From NCBI GenBank assembly GCA_030424595.1, contig JAUHWG010000005.1:186001-250000 (forward strand): a DNA stretch of 64,000 nucleotides, given 5' to 3'. Each line of letters begins with the position of its first letter. Within the stretch, counting starts at the first letter, position 1. The position numbers and the translations under genes were made by a program. Positions 56,805 to 64,000 of the stretch are shown here, piece by piece. The DNA is from Polyangia bacterium (GTDB lineage Bacteria; Myxococcota_A; Polyangia; Nannocystales; Nannocystaceae). A model generated the notes under the pieces. That model did no database searches. It had not been told where the DNA came from and saw only the letters and a program-made list of their open reading frames with translations.

Positions 56805-57551
56805 ATGGATCTCAGCCACCCGACACGGGCGACCGCGAAGCTGCTCCTCGGGGGGCTGCTCCTCGCTGGTCTCTCCTGCGACAGCCCCTCGTCGCTGTGC
56901 ACCTCTGTGAACGGTGACGTGATCCTCCTCGCCCGGGTCGACGACACGGACACCAACACCCGGATCGAGCTCGCCTTCACCGAGGCCGAGGGCAGCGGAA
57001 TCTCGCGCAGCTTCTGTGTTAACGACACGGTGACCGTGAACGGCGATGTCGCGACGCAGGTCCGGCGACCGAGCGGCAACACGGTCTTCGCCCTCAATCT
57101 GGAGGCCACGGCGGCGACCTACTCGATCGTCGTCACCCACGACGATGAGCCGACCGAGCTCTTCGTGAGCCCCGAGGCGCCGAGCCTGAGCCTGTCGCAG
57201 CCGGAGGCGGGGAGCGTGCTGAGCCGGTCCGAGCCGATGACGGTCGCCTGGGAGCCTGCGCTTGGGGAGTCCGGGGAGGTGACCGTCATCGCCGGTGACA
57301 CGATCGGCGGGACCGCCTGCCTCGCAGGGCTCTTTACCCGCGATGCCCCCGACACAGGCACTTTTGAGGTCCCGGCGGGCTCTCTCGAGGCGGGGCCCGG
57401 CTTCCCGGACAGCATCAGCTGCGAGGCCTTCGTCGAGGTTATTCGCCTCGACGAGGTCCCCTTTGAGCTTCGCAGCGGCACGGCCTTCCACCCGGACTCG
57501 CGGATGATCGCGGCGAGCGAGCGTTCGCTCGAGTTCGAGTCTGTGCCCTAG
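56805..57551 (+). CDS. Secreted lipoprotein of unknown function
   Basis: 248 residues. Lipobox 'LLLAGLSC' (Cys25). The remainder looks like two beta-sandwich domains: 'VNGDVILLARVDDTDTNTRI', 'LFVSPEAPSLSLSQPEAG' and 'VAWEPALGESGEVTVIAGD', the second resembling a fibronectin/CARDB-like repeat. No catalytic motif. It ends at a copy of the dispersed intergenic element. Confidence 0.7.
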   Translation: MDLSHPTRATAKLLLGGLLLAGLSCDSPSSLCTSVNGDVILLARVDDTDTNTRIELAFTEAEGSGISRSFCVNDTVTVNGDVATQVRRPSGNTVFALNLEATAATYSIVVTHDDEPTELFVSPEAPSLSLSQPEAGSVLSRSEPMTVAWEPALGESGEVTVIAGDTIGGTACLAGLFTRDAPDTGTFEVPAGSLEAGPGFPDSISCEAFVEVIRLDEVPFELRSGTAFHPDSRMIAASERSLEFESVP

Positions 57552-57873
57552 CAGCCCGCAGCCCGCGGCAAAAAGTCCCGCGTGCTCTCCCGAGCTGGGC
57601 GGCGACAGCAGGCGGCAGCCGAGCACGCCGACAGGACCGAGCGCTCCGGGGCACCCCAAAGCCCGAGGTCCGCGGACACGCTTAACGGCGCGTCGGAGGA
57701 GGGGTCGGCGTGTCGCGGAGAGGAGCCCTCAAGGGCGGGCAGGTCGATCCTGGGGGACCGGTCGTGCGGCTGCGCATGTGTCCGCGCGCGGCCCTAGCGG
57801 GTCTTCGCGGCCGGTCCTCACCGTGCTATCTCCATCTCCGTGCGCGGCTCGCCGCGGCGAGGAGTCCCCGACG
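57552..57873. other. Intergenic stretch before pirin with repeat element
   Basis: 322 bases without a credible gene. It begins with the dispersed element (57561-57589) directly after the previous stop. The promoter of the pirin gene should lie near its end, but no clear -35/-10 boxes are seen. Confidence 0.5.
57561..57589 (+). repeat. Dispersed intergenic element
   Basis: GCCCGCGGCAAAAAGTCCCG then CGTGCTCTC, 10 bases past the stop of the 56805 gene. It has the best-preserved right half of the family. Confidence 0.7.
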
Positions 57874-58794
57874 ATGAGCTGGTCCAATAGCAACGAGCCC
57901 ACCTGCACCGCGAGCGCCTCGGACGCGGTCGAGCTTCTCATCCGCGGCAAGATCCACGACATCGGCGGGATCACTGTGCGTCGGGTCCTCCCTTCGCAGG
58001 GGCGCCGGATGGTCGGTCCCGTGATCTTCTTCGATCACATCGGTCCGGGGGAGCTGCCGGTCGGTGAGGGGATCGACGTCCGCCCCCACCCGCACATCGG
58101 CCTCTCCACCGTCACCTACCTCTTTGAGGGGCAGCTCAGCCATCGTGACAGCCTCGGCGTCCACCAGTCGATCGAGCCCGGCGCCGTCAATTGGATGACC
58201 GCCGGTCGCGGGATCGTCCACTCCGAGCGCAGCAGCCCTGAGTTTCGCAGGACCGGCGGCAGGCTCCACGGCGTCCAGCTTTGGATCGCCCTGCCGACCG
58301 ACAAAGAGGAGACCAAGCCCTCCTTTCGCCACTACCCCGCGGATGACTTCAAGGAGGCTCGCGTCGGCCCTGTCAGGGTTCGGGTGCTCGCCGGTGAAGC
58401 CTACGGCGTCAAGTCCCCCGTCTACGTCCACTCGCCGCTCCTCTACGCCGAGGCCCAGCTGCCGAAGGAGTCGCTCCTTCATCTCCCGGACGATCTCCCC
58501 GAGCGCGCGGTCTACGTGGTCAGCGGCTCTGTTCGCTGCGGCAAGCGGGGAGGAGGCCTCTCCGGCGCCGGCGAGATGCTCGTCTTCCACGGGGGGGAGA
58601 AGGTCGACATCCGCAGCCCCCACGGCGCCCACGTCATGATCATCGCTGGCGAGCCGGTCGGTCGCCGCTACATGGAGTGGAACCTGGTCTCGAGCTCGCG
58701 CGAGCGGATCGAGAAGGCGAAGGAGGACTGGCGAGAGCGCCGCTTCCCGGTCGTCCCGGGCGACGAAGAGGAGCGGATCCCCCTCCCCGAGTAG
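57874..58794 (+). CDS. Pirin-family protein
   Basis: 306 residues from ATG 57874, the first start that gives a typical pirin opening. The cupin metal site lies in the N-half: 'VRPHPHIGLSTVTYLFEGQL' with two His, followed by 'MTAGRGIVHSERS' with His and Glu. 'GRRYMEWNLVSSSRERIEKA' near the end is the family C-terminal signature. Pirins are metal-binding proteins, some with quercetin 2,3-dioxygenase activity and others acting in regulation; the role here is not readable. It is convergent with pyrC. Confidence 0.9.
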   Translation: MSWSNSNEPTCTASASDAVELLIRGKIHDIGGITVRRVLPSQGRRMVGPVIFFDHIGPGELPVGEGIDVRPHPHIGLSTVTYLFEGQLSHRDSLGVHQSIEPGAVNWMTAGRGIVHSERSSPEFRRTGGRLHGVQLWIALPTDKEETKPSFRHYPADDFKEARVGPVRVRVLAGEAYGVKSPVYVHSPLLYAEAQLPKESLLHLPDDLPERAVYVVSGSVRCGKRGGGLSGAGEMLVFHGGEKVDIRSPHGAHVMIIAGEPVGRRYMEWNLVSSSRERIEKAKEDWRERRFPVVPGDEEERIPLPE

Positions 58795-58804
58795 CCAGCG
58801 CCCC

Positions 58805-59881
58805 TCAGTCGGCGCTCTCCACCACGCTCCAGCCGATCTCTGCCCCCGCCCGAAAGGGGACGACCGCCTGCTCCCCGAAGGGATAGGTCTCTGGCACAGA
58901 CCAGCCCCTTCGCGCGAGGGTGATCGTCCCGGCGTTGCGGCGCAGACCGTAAAAGTCTGGCCCGTGGCAGCTCGCGAACCCTTCGAGCCTGTCTAGCGCC
59001 CCCGCGGCGTCGAAGGCCTCGGCGTAGAGCTCGATCCCTGCGTGCGCCGTGTAGCAGCCGGCGCATCCGCAGGCGTTCTCCTTCGCTCCGCGGGCGTGGG
59101 GGGCGGAGTCCGTCCCGAGAAAGAAGCGCGGGTCACCGGAGGTCGCCGCCGCGACCAGGGCCTGCCGATGACGCTCACGCTTGAGCACAGGGAGACAGTA
59201 GTAGTGCGGGTGAACCCCGCCGACGAGGAGCGCGTTGCGGTTGAGCAGCAGGTGGTGAGCGGTGATCGTCGCCGCCACCCGGCCGCTCCCTTGGGCGAGG
59301 ACAAAGTCGACCCCGTCCGCGGTCGTCACGTGCTCGAGCACGACCTTGAGCCCGGGGAAGCGGGCGACCAGCGGCGCCAGGACACGGTCGATGAACGCGG
59401 CTTCCCGATCGAAGATGTCCACCGCCGGATCGGTCACCTCGCCGTGGATGAGGAGCGGCACCCCCATCCCCTCCATCGCCGCCAAGACCCGCAGGATCGC
59501 CGGCCCCATCAGCTCGCGGACGCCCGCGGCGGAGTTGGTCGTCGCCCCTGCAGGGTAGAGCTTGACGGCGATCACGACCCCGCTGGCCCGAGCGGCGCGC
59601 AGCTCCGCGGGGGTCGTGTTCTCTGTCAGGTAGAGGGTCATCAGCGGCTCGAAGCTCGAGCCCGGCGGCAGGGCTGCGAGGATCCTGCGGCGATAGGCGA
59701 GCGCGTCCGCGGTGGTGACCACCGGTGGGCGCAGGTTGGGCATGACGATCGCGCGGCCGAAGTGCCGGGCGCTATGGCCGACGACGGCGGCCAGGGCAGC
59801 CCCGTCGCGGAGGTGGAGGTGCCAGTCGTCCGGGCGGCGGATCGTCAGCGTCCGCGCGCGCTCATGCTCGTCTTCTCTCAC
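58805..59881 (-). CDS. pyrC: Dihydroorotase
   Basis: 358 residues from GTG 59881. The metal motif '[10 protein letters not shown]' at 18-27 has the H-x-H pair, '[13 protein letters not shown]' carries the Lys that becomes carboxylated, 'LIHGEVTDP' and '[10 protein letters not shown]' supply further His, and '[15 protein letters not shown]' the catalytic Asp. It closes N-carbamoylaspartate to dihydroorotate in pyrimidine synthesis. Length and motifs fit the short class II (E. coli type) enzyme. It is convergent with pirin, 10 bases apart. Confidence 0.95.
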   Translation of the reverse strand: MREDEHERARTLTIRRPDDWHLHLRDGAALAAVVGHSARHFGRAIVMPNLRPPVVTTADALAYRRRILAALPPGSSFEPLMTLYLTENTTPAELRAARASGVVIAVKLYPAGATTNSAAGVRELMGPAILRVLAAMEGMGVPLLIHGEVTDPAVDIFDREAAFIDRVLAPLVARFPGLKVVLEHVTTADGVDFVLAQGSGRVAATITAHHLLLNRNALLVGGVHPHYYCLPVLKRERHRQALVAAATSGDPRFFLGTDSAPHARGAKENACGCAGCYTAHAGIELYAEAFDAAGALDRLEGFASCHGPDFYGLRRNAGTITLARRGWSVPETYPFGEQAVVPFRAGAEIGWSVVESAD

Positions 59882-59948
59882 GCTCGTCTTCCTCTGTCTG
59901 GGTTGGGCGACATCCGAGGCCGAGGCCGACGCTGACGGGCTCTCCCGC

Positions 59949-61298
59949 CTACGGCTTGCACTCGACGGGTTGAGGCCGGACCGCGATCGCGTTCGAGTTG
60001 TAGTTCTTGCCGAGGTCGATAAAGGTCGCCTCGTCCGCGTCGAAGATCAGCTTGTAGACGCCGTCGTTGCCGAGCACGTCGCCGCTGACGATGTAGGCGG
60101 CGTTGCCGAGCACGTCGACGTCGCGGGGGCGGGCGCCCATCGGCAGCGGCTTTTCGAGGGTCGAGAGGTCGCCGAGATCGACGAGGTGGACGGTCGAGTC
60201 GTCCTCGCAGGCGACGACGAGGATCCCCTCGTTCTCGGCGATCTCGATCCCCCAGGGGTCGTCGCCGACGGCGATCACGTCGGTCTCGGTGAGGGACGCC
60301 GCGTCGACGACACGGACCTGATCGGTCCCGCGATCGGTGACGTAGAGGGTCTCGCCGTCGGCGGTGATCCGCAGGTCCCAGAGCGACTTGCCGAGCTCCT
60401 CGGAGTCGATCTTCTTGGCGCCGACGTCGATCCGCATCAGCTCGCCGCCGAACCATTCGACCATGTAGACGAGGTCCGTGCAGGGGTCGAGGGTCATCTT
60501 GCCGCCGTCGATCCCGGCCGGCAGGGGGAGCGTGTCCTGGACCGTGTAGGTGTCGGCGTCGATGATCACCAGGGCCCCGGAGTCGCGCGACGAGACGTAG
60601 GCGAGGGAGCCGTCGCTGTTGAAGAGCACGTCGATCGCGTAGTCGCCGATCCCCGCGAGGTCGATCGACTGGGTCACCGTCTGGGTCGCGGTGTCGATCA
60701 CCTTGACCCCGTCACCGACGGCGCCGACGACCCAGACCTCGGAGCCGTCCGGGCGGATCGTCACGTCGTAGGGGTAGTTGCCCTCGGGGAGGAGGTCGAT
60801 GTCGGTGACCACCTCCTCGGTCATGAGATCGAAGGCGACGAGGCTGTCGGTGAGCGACATGCCGACGTAGGCCGCGTCGATCTCATCGCCGCCGGTGGTG
60901 GTGGCGTCGGTGGTCGTCCCGTCGGTGGTGGTGGTGGCGTCGGTGGTCGTCGACGTCGTCGCGTCGGTGGTCGTCCCGGTCGTGGTGGTGGTGGCGTCGG
61001 TCGTCGAGGTCGTCGAGGTCGTCGAGGTCGTCGAGGTCGTCGTCGTCTCGCCGGAGGTCGAGGTTGTAGTTGTGGTCCCGGTCGCGCTGGCGCTGCCGTC
61101 CGAGGTGGTCCCTGTGGTCGTGGTCCCGGTGCTCTCGGCGACCGTCGTGCTGCCGCTCGAGGAGGAGCCCTCGGTGGCGCTGCTGCTGGCGGTGCTGATC
61201 GCATCGTCGCCGCAGCCGAGACCGCTGACGGTGAGCGCGAGGGTGAGCGCGGCGGGGAGAGGTGAGAGAGCGCCGCGGAGAGAGCTTCGATGGTTCAT
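59949..61298 (-). CDS. YncE-like beta-propeller lipoprotein with Thr/Ser-rich linker
   Basis: 449 residues from ATG 61298 ('[20 protein letters not shown]'). Lipobox 'VSGLGC' (Cys29), then about 110 residues almost wholly Thr, Ser, Gly, Asp and Glu. From about 140 the chain shows beta-propeller blades of the YVTN/YncE type: '[20 protein letters not shown]', '[20 protein letters not shown]', '[18 protein letters not shown]' and '[18 protein letters not shown]'. It is a surface or periplasmic binding protein without an enzymatic motif. Confidence 0.83.
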   Translation of the reverse strand: MNHRSSLRGALSPLPAALTLALTVSGLGCGDDAISTASSSATEGSSSSGSTTVAESTGTTTTGTTSDGSASATGTTTTTSTSGETTTTSTTSTTSTTSTTDATTTTTGTTTDATTSTTTDATTTTDGTTTDATTTGGDEIDAAYVGMSLTDSLVAFDLMTEEVVTDIDLLPEGNYPYDVTIRPDGSEVWVVGAVGDGVKVIDTATQTVTQSIDLAGIGDYAIDVLFNSDGSLAYVSSRDSGALVIIDADTYTVQDTLPLPAGIDGGKMTLDPCTDLVYMVEWFGGELMRIDVGAKKIDSEELGKSLWDLRITADGETLYVTDRGTDQVRVVDAASLTETDVIAVGDDPWGIEIAENEGILVVACEDDSTVHLVDLGDLSTLEKPLPMGARPRDVDVLGNAAYIVSGDVLGNDGVYKLIFDADEATFIDLGKNYNSNAIAVRPQPVECKP

Positions 61299-61512
61299 GG
61301 AGATCCCGTCGTCCCGTACGCGGCGCGGGAACGCGCAGCAAGCGCAACGTAGCAATCGGCGCGCCTCTGCGTCAATCGCAGCGGTTCTTTCACGGGCTCG
61401 GCCCCGCCGACGTCAGGTCACCGACGCATGCCTCGTCGCGGACCTCCACGGGCGGCTCACCTAGGCAAGAACGCGCATGTCTGCGATAAGACGCGGAGTG
61501 TCAGGAGTAGCG

Positions 61513-62496
61513 ATGATGGTCCACGCCAGCACCAGCGACTCGCCGATCCCGGAGCGCAACCCCGGGATGCCCCTCGACCTCGCGTGGGTCCGCGCCGTGC
61601 AGGCGAACCTAAGCGCGATCGAACGGCGAGCGGCGACGATCCCCACCCGCCGGTCGGTCAAGAAGGATTGGCAGGCCGCCTGGCTCCTCCGGGCGATCAC
61701 CTGCATCGACCTGACGACCCTCTCGGGCGACGACACGCCGGGGCGGGTCCAGCGGCTCTGCGCCAAGGCGCGCAACCCGGTCCGCGGCGATCTGCTAGAG
61801 GCGCTCGGCGTCGCCGATCTCGGGATCACGACGGCGGCGGCCTGCGTCTATCACCGCTACATCGAGACCGCCCGGCGGGCCCTCGAGGGCTCCGGCGTCT
61901 CGGTCTGCGCGGTGTCGACGGGCTTCCCCGCCGGCCTCAACCCGTTCCCGCAGAAGATAGGCGAGATCAAGGCCTCGGTCGCCGCCGGCGCCCAGGAGAT
62001 CGACATCGTCATCACCCGCGCCCACGCCCTCACCGGCGACTGGCAGGCGCTCTACGACGAGGTCTGCGCCTACCGCGAGGCCTGCGGCGACGCCCACCTC
62101 AAGACGATCCTCGCGACCGGCGAGCTGGCGACCCTGCGCAACGTCGGCCGGGCCAGCCTCGTCTGCATGATGGCCGGCGCCGACTTTATCAAGACCTCGA
62201 CCGGCAAGGAGTCCGTCAACGCGACCCTGCCGGTCAGCCTGGTGATGGTCCGGGCGATCCGCGAGTACCGGGAGCGGACCGGCTACACCATCGGCTACAA
62301 GCCCGCCGGCGGGATCAGCTCGGCCAAACAGACCCTCGCCTGGCTCGCCCTGATGAAGGACGAGCTCGGCGTGCCCTGGACCCACGGCGAGCTCTTCCGC
62401 TTCGGCGCCTCGTCGCTCCTCGGCGACATCGAGCGCCAGCTCGAACACCACGTCACTGGCCGCTACTCGGCGTCCTTCCGCCACCCGATGGCCTGA
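61513..62496 (+). CDS. deoC: Deoxyribose-phosphate aldolase
   Basis: 327 residues from ATG 61513, which has AGGAG at 61503-61507. A TIM-barrel class I aldolase: 'LLRAITCIDLTTLSGDD', 'VCAVSTGFPAGLNPFPQKIG', 'EIDIVITRAHALTGDW' and the Schiff-base Lys in 'AGADFIKTSTGKESVNATL'. It cleaves deoxyribose-5-phosphate to acetaldehyde and glyceraldehyde-3-phosphate. It is longer than E. coli DeoC by about 70 residues at the N-terminus, as in the eukaryote-like group. The aldehyde dehydrogenase gene begins 57 bases later on the same strand, so the two are likely one operon. Confidence 0.93.
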   Translation: MMVHASTSDSPIPERNPGMPLDLAWVRAVQANLSAIERRAATIPTRRSVKKDWQAAWLLRAITCIDLTTLSGDDTPGRVQRLCAKARNPVRGDLLEALGVADLGITTAAACVYHRYIETARRALEGSGVSVCAVSTGFPAGLNPFPQKIGEIKASVAAGAQEIDIVITRAHALTGDWQALYDEVCAYREACGDAHLKTILATGELATLRNVGRASLVCMMAGADFIKTSTGKESVNATLPVSLVMVRAIREYRERTGYTIGYKPAGGISSAKQTLAWLALMKDELGVPWTHGELFRFGASSLLGDIERQLEHHVTGRYSASFRHPMA

Positions 62497-62553
62497 TGGC
62501 CTGGCCCACCCTACGACCAGGACGCTCCGACCAGGACGCCACGGGAGACCACG

Positions 62554-64000
62554 ATGACCCGCATTCGCGAGATCTTTGAGACCATGGAGTACGGCCCCGC
62601 CCCCGAGAGCCCCGCGCCGGTGATCACCTGGCTGGAGGGACACGATCGCACCTTCGGCCACTACATCGGCGGCGAGTGGCGCGACCCCGGCGACGGCGAG
62701 CGCTTCCCCTCGGTGAACCCGTCGAATTGCCAGGAGATCGCCCAGATCGCCCAGGGCAGCGCGGCTGACGTCGACGCTGCGGTCGCGGCCGCCCGCGCGG
62801 CCTTCCCCGCCTGGCGGGACCTGCCGGGCCACGCCCGCGCCCGCTACCTCTACGCGATCGCCCGCCAGATCCAGAAGCACGCCCGCTTCTTCGCGGTGCT
62901 CGAGAGCCACGACAACGGCAAGCCGATCCGCGAGTCGCGGGACATCGACATCCCCCTGGTCGCCCGCCACTTCTATCACCACGCGGGCTGGGCCCAGCTG
63001 ATGAAGGAGCAGCTCCCGGGGCAGGTGCCGGTCGGCGTCGTCGGTCAGGTGATCCCGTGGAACTTCCCGCTGCTGATGCTGGCGTGGAAGATCGCGCCGG
63101 CGCTGGCGATGGGCAACACCGTCGTCCTCAAGCCGGCCGAGCTGACCTCGCTGACGGCGCTCGCCTTCGCCGAGCTCTGCCACGAGGTCGGCCTGCCGCC
63201 GGGCGTCGTCAACATCATCACCGGGGACGGCCGGACCGGCGCCGCCCTGACGACCCACCCGGACGTCGACAAGGTCGCCTTCACCGGCTCGACCCAGGTC
63301 GGCCGGATCATCCGCAACGCGACCGCGGGCTCGGGAAAAAAGCTCTCGCTCGAGCTCGGCGGCAAGTCCCCCTTCATCGTCTTTGACGACGCCGACCTCG
63401 ACTCTGTGGTCGAGGGGGTGGTCGACGCGATCTGGTTCAACCAGGGCCAGGTCTGCTGCGCCGGCTCGCGGATCCTCGTCCACGAGGGGATCGCCGCTCG
63501 CCTGATCACCAAGCTCAAGGCGCGGATGGAGACGCTGCGCCAGGGGGACCCGCTGGACAAGGCGATCGACATCGGCGCGATCATCGACAAGAACCAGCTG
63601 GAGACCATCAGCGGCCTCGTCGACCAGGGCGCCCGCGACGGCGCGACCGTCTGGCAGCCCTCCTGGGCCTGTCCGACCGAGGGCTACTACTACCCGCCGA
63701 CGCTGCTCACCGACGTCACCCCGGCGTCGACCGTCTGCCAGGTCGAGATCTTCGGACCGGTGGTCACCTTGATCACCTTCCGGACGCCGAAGGAGGCGGT
63801 CGCCCTCGCCAACAACACCCGCTACGGCCTCGCCGCGAGCGTCTGGAGCGAGAACCTGAACCTCGCGCTCGACGTCGCGCCGAAGATCAAGGCGGGCACC
63901 GTCTGGGTCAACTGCACGAACATGTTCGACGCGGCCTCCGGCTTCGGCGGCTACCGCGAGAGCGGCTACGGCCGAGAGGGGGGCCTTGAGGGCCTGTGGG
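62554..64000 (+). CDS. Aldehyde dehydrogenase (3' truncated by the window)
   Basis: 482 codons are visible with no stop; the gene runs past 64000. Aldehyde-dehydrogenase signatures: 'GVVGQVIPWNFPLLMLAWKI' (NAD-binding), 'LKPAELTSLTALAFAEL', 'VAFTGSTQVGRIIRN', catalytic Glu in 'LSLELGGKSPFIVF', catalytic Cys in 'NQGQVCCAGSRILV' and 'EIFGPVVTLITF'. Next to deoC it would oxidise the acetaldehyde (or the triose) from deoxyribose phosphate breakdown. In this orientation the operon may continue beyond the window. Confidence 0.92.
   Translation, partial: MTRIREIFETMEYGPAPESPAPVITWLEGHDRTFGHYIGGEWRDPGDGERFPSVNPSNCQEIAQIAQGSAADVDAAVAAARAAFPAWRDLPGHARARYLYAIARQIQKHARFFAVLESHDNGKPIRESRDIDIPLVARHFYHHAGWAQLMKEQLPGQVPVGVVGQVIPWNFPLLMLAWKIAPALAMGNTVVLKPAELTSLTALAFAELCHEVGLPPGVVNIITGDGRTGAALTTHPDVDKVAFTGSTQVGRIIRNATAGSGKKLSLELGGKSPFIVFDDADLDSVVEGVVDAIWFNQGQVCCAGSRILVHEGIAARLITKLKARMETLRQGDPLDKAIDIGAIIDKNQLETISGLVDQGARDGATVWQPSWACPTEGYYYPPTLLTDVTPASTVCQVEIFGPVVTLITFRTPKEAVALANNTRYGLAASVWSENLNLALDVAPKIKAGTVWVNCTNMFDAASGFGGYRESGYGREGGLEGLW

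Noticed and set aside
59712-61265. Plus-strand open frame over the propeller lipoprotein gene
   Set aside because: Its Val/Gly/Arg/Asp repeats mirror the Thr/Ser linker and propeller codons of the minus-strand gene.

Overview
The window is uniformly GC-rich (roughly 70% by eye) and chromosomal in character, with about 57 protein genes and one tRNA. It looks like a myxobacterium, most likely of the Nannocystis/Plesiocystis/Enhygromyxa group. The evidence is the many lipoproteins with Ser/Thr/Asp-rich linkers after the lipidated Cys, cysteine-rich secreted repeat proteins, a REC-PATAN-Roadblock regulator, a Roadblock-only partner, two S41 proteases and a surface subtilase. This placement is inference from gene style; no rRNA or marker gene is present. 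I saw no prophage, integrase, insertion sequence or CRISPR array.

Layout. 1-1282: end of a WYL regulator, then a gene-free stretch with tandem repeats. 1283-6441: five minus-strand genes (thioredoxin lipoprotein, asparaginase, DTW-domain tRNA modification enzyme, HD phosphohydrolase, MepA-like endopeptidase). 7-16 kb: secreted or membrane proteins (lipoprotein, esterase, DUF2167 protein, metalloprotease) mixed with an SDR and an FtsJ/RlmM-like methyltransferase. 16-25 kb: housekeeping metabolism (nitronate monooxygenase, asd, pfkA), an outer-membrane protein, a dihydrouridine synthase, an ECF-like sigma factor and HtrA. 25-34 kb: VanY-like peptidase, transporter, DsbA-type lipoprotein, threonine aldolase, HEAT-repeat lipoprotein, DEDDh exonuclease and CysE. 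34.9-36.4 kb: an unusually AT-rich, largely gene-free zone around a stand-alone Fis-type HTH gene. 36.4-40.2 kb: the REC-PATAN-Roadblock / Roadblock operon and an Omp85-like barrel. 40-50 kb: GMC oxidoreductase, DksA-like protein, phosphoesterase, two S41 proteases flanking a Roadblock protein and a Crp/Fnr regulator, and a LolA-like lipoprotein. 49.8-50.9 kb: bfr and bfd. 51-61 kb: cysteine-rich lipoproteins, subtilase, tRNA-Arg, a remarkable Cys-every-third-residue protein, pirin, PyrC and a beta-propeller lipoprotein. 61.5-64 kb: deoC plus aldehyde dehydrogenase, cut by the window end.

How genes fit together. bfr and bfd (iron storage and its reductant) each carry a nearly identical Fur-box-like dyad upstream, so they are probably one iron regulon. 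deoC and the aldehyde dehydrogenase probably form a deoxyribose-phosphate catabolic operon. The REC-PATAN-LC7 protein and the following LC7 protein overlap by four bases and probably act together on a small GTPase or in polarity control.

Most notable. (1) A 234-residue protein at 55794-56498 has 21 cysteines, every one at a position equal to 2 modulo 3, including 11 in a row spaced exactly three residues apart. (2) At three loci the end of a gene including its stop codon is repeated just downstream (mepA, cysE and an S41 protease, where it has grown into a 450 bp array). (3) A dispersed intergenic element with core GCCCGTGGCAAAAGTCCCG recurs at gene ends, twice as an inverted pair. (4) Simple tandem arrays (10, 12, 17, 22 bp units) sit repeatedly just 3' of genes.
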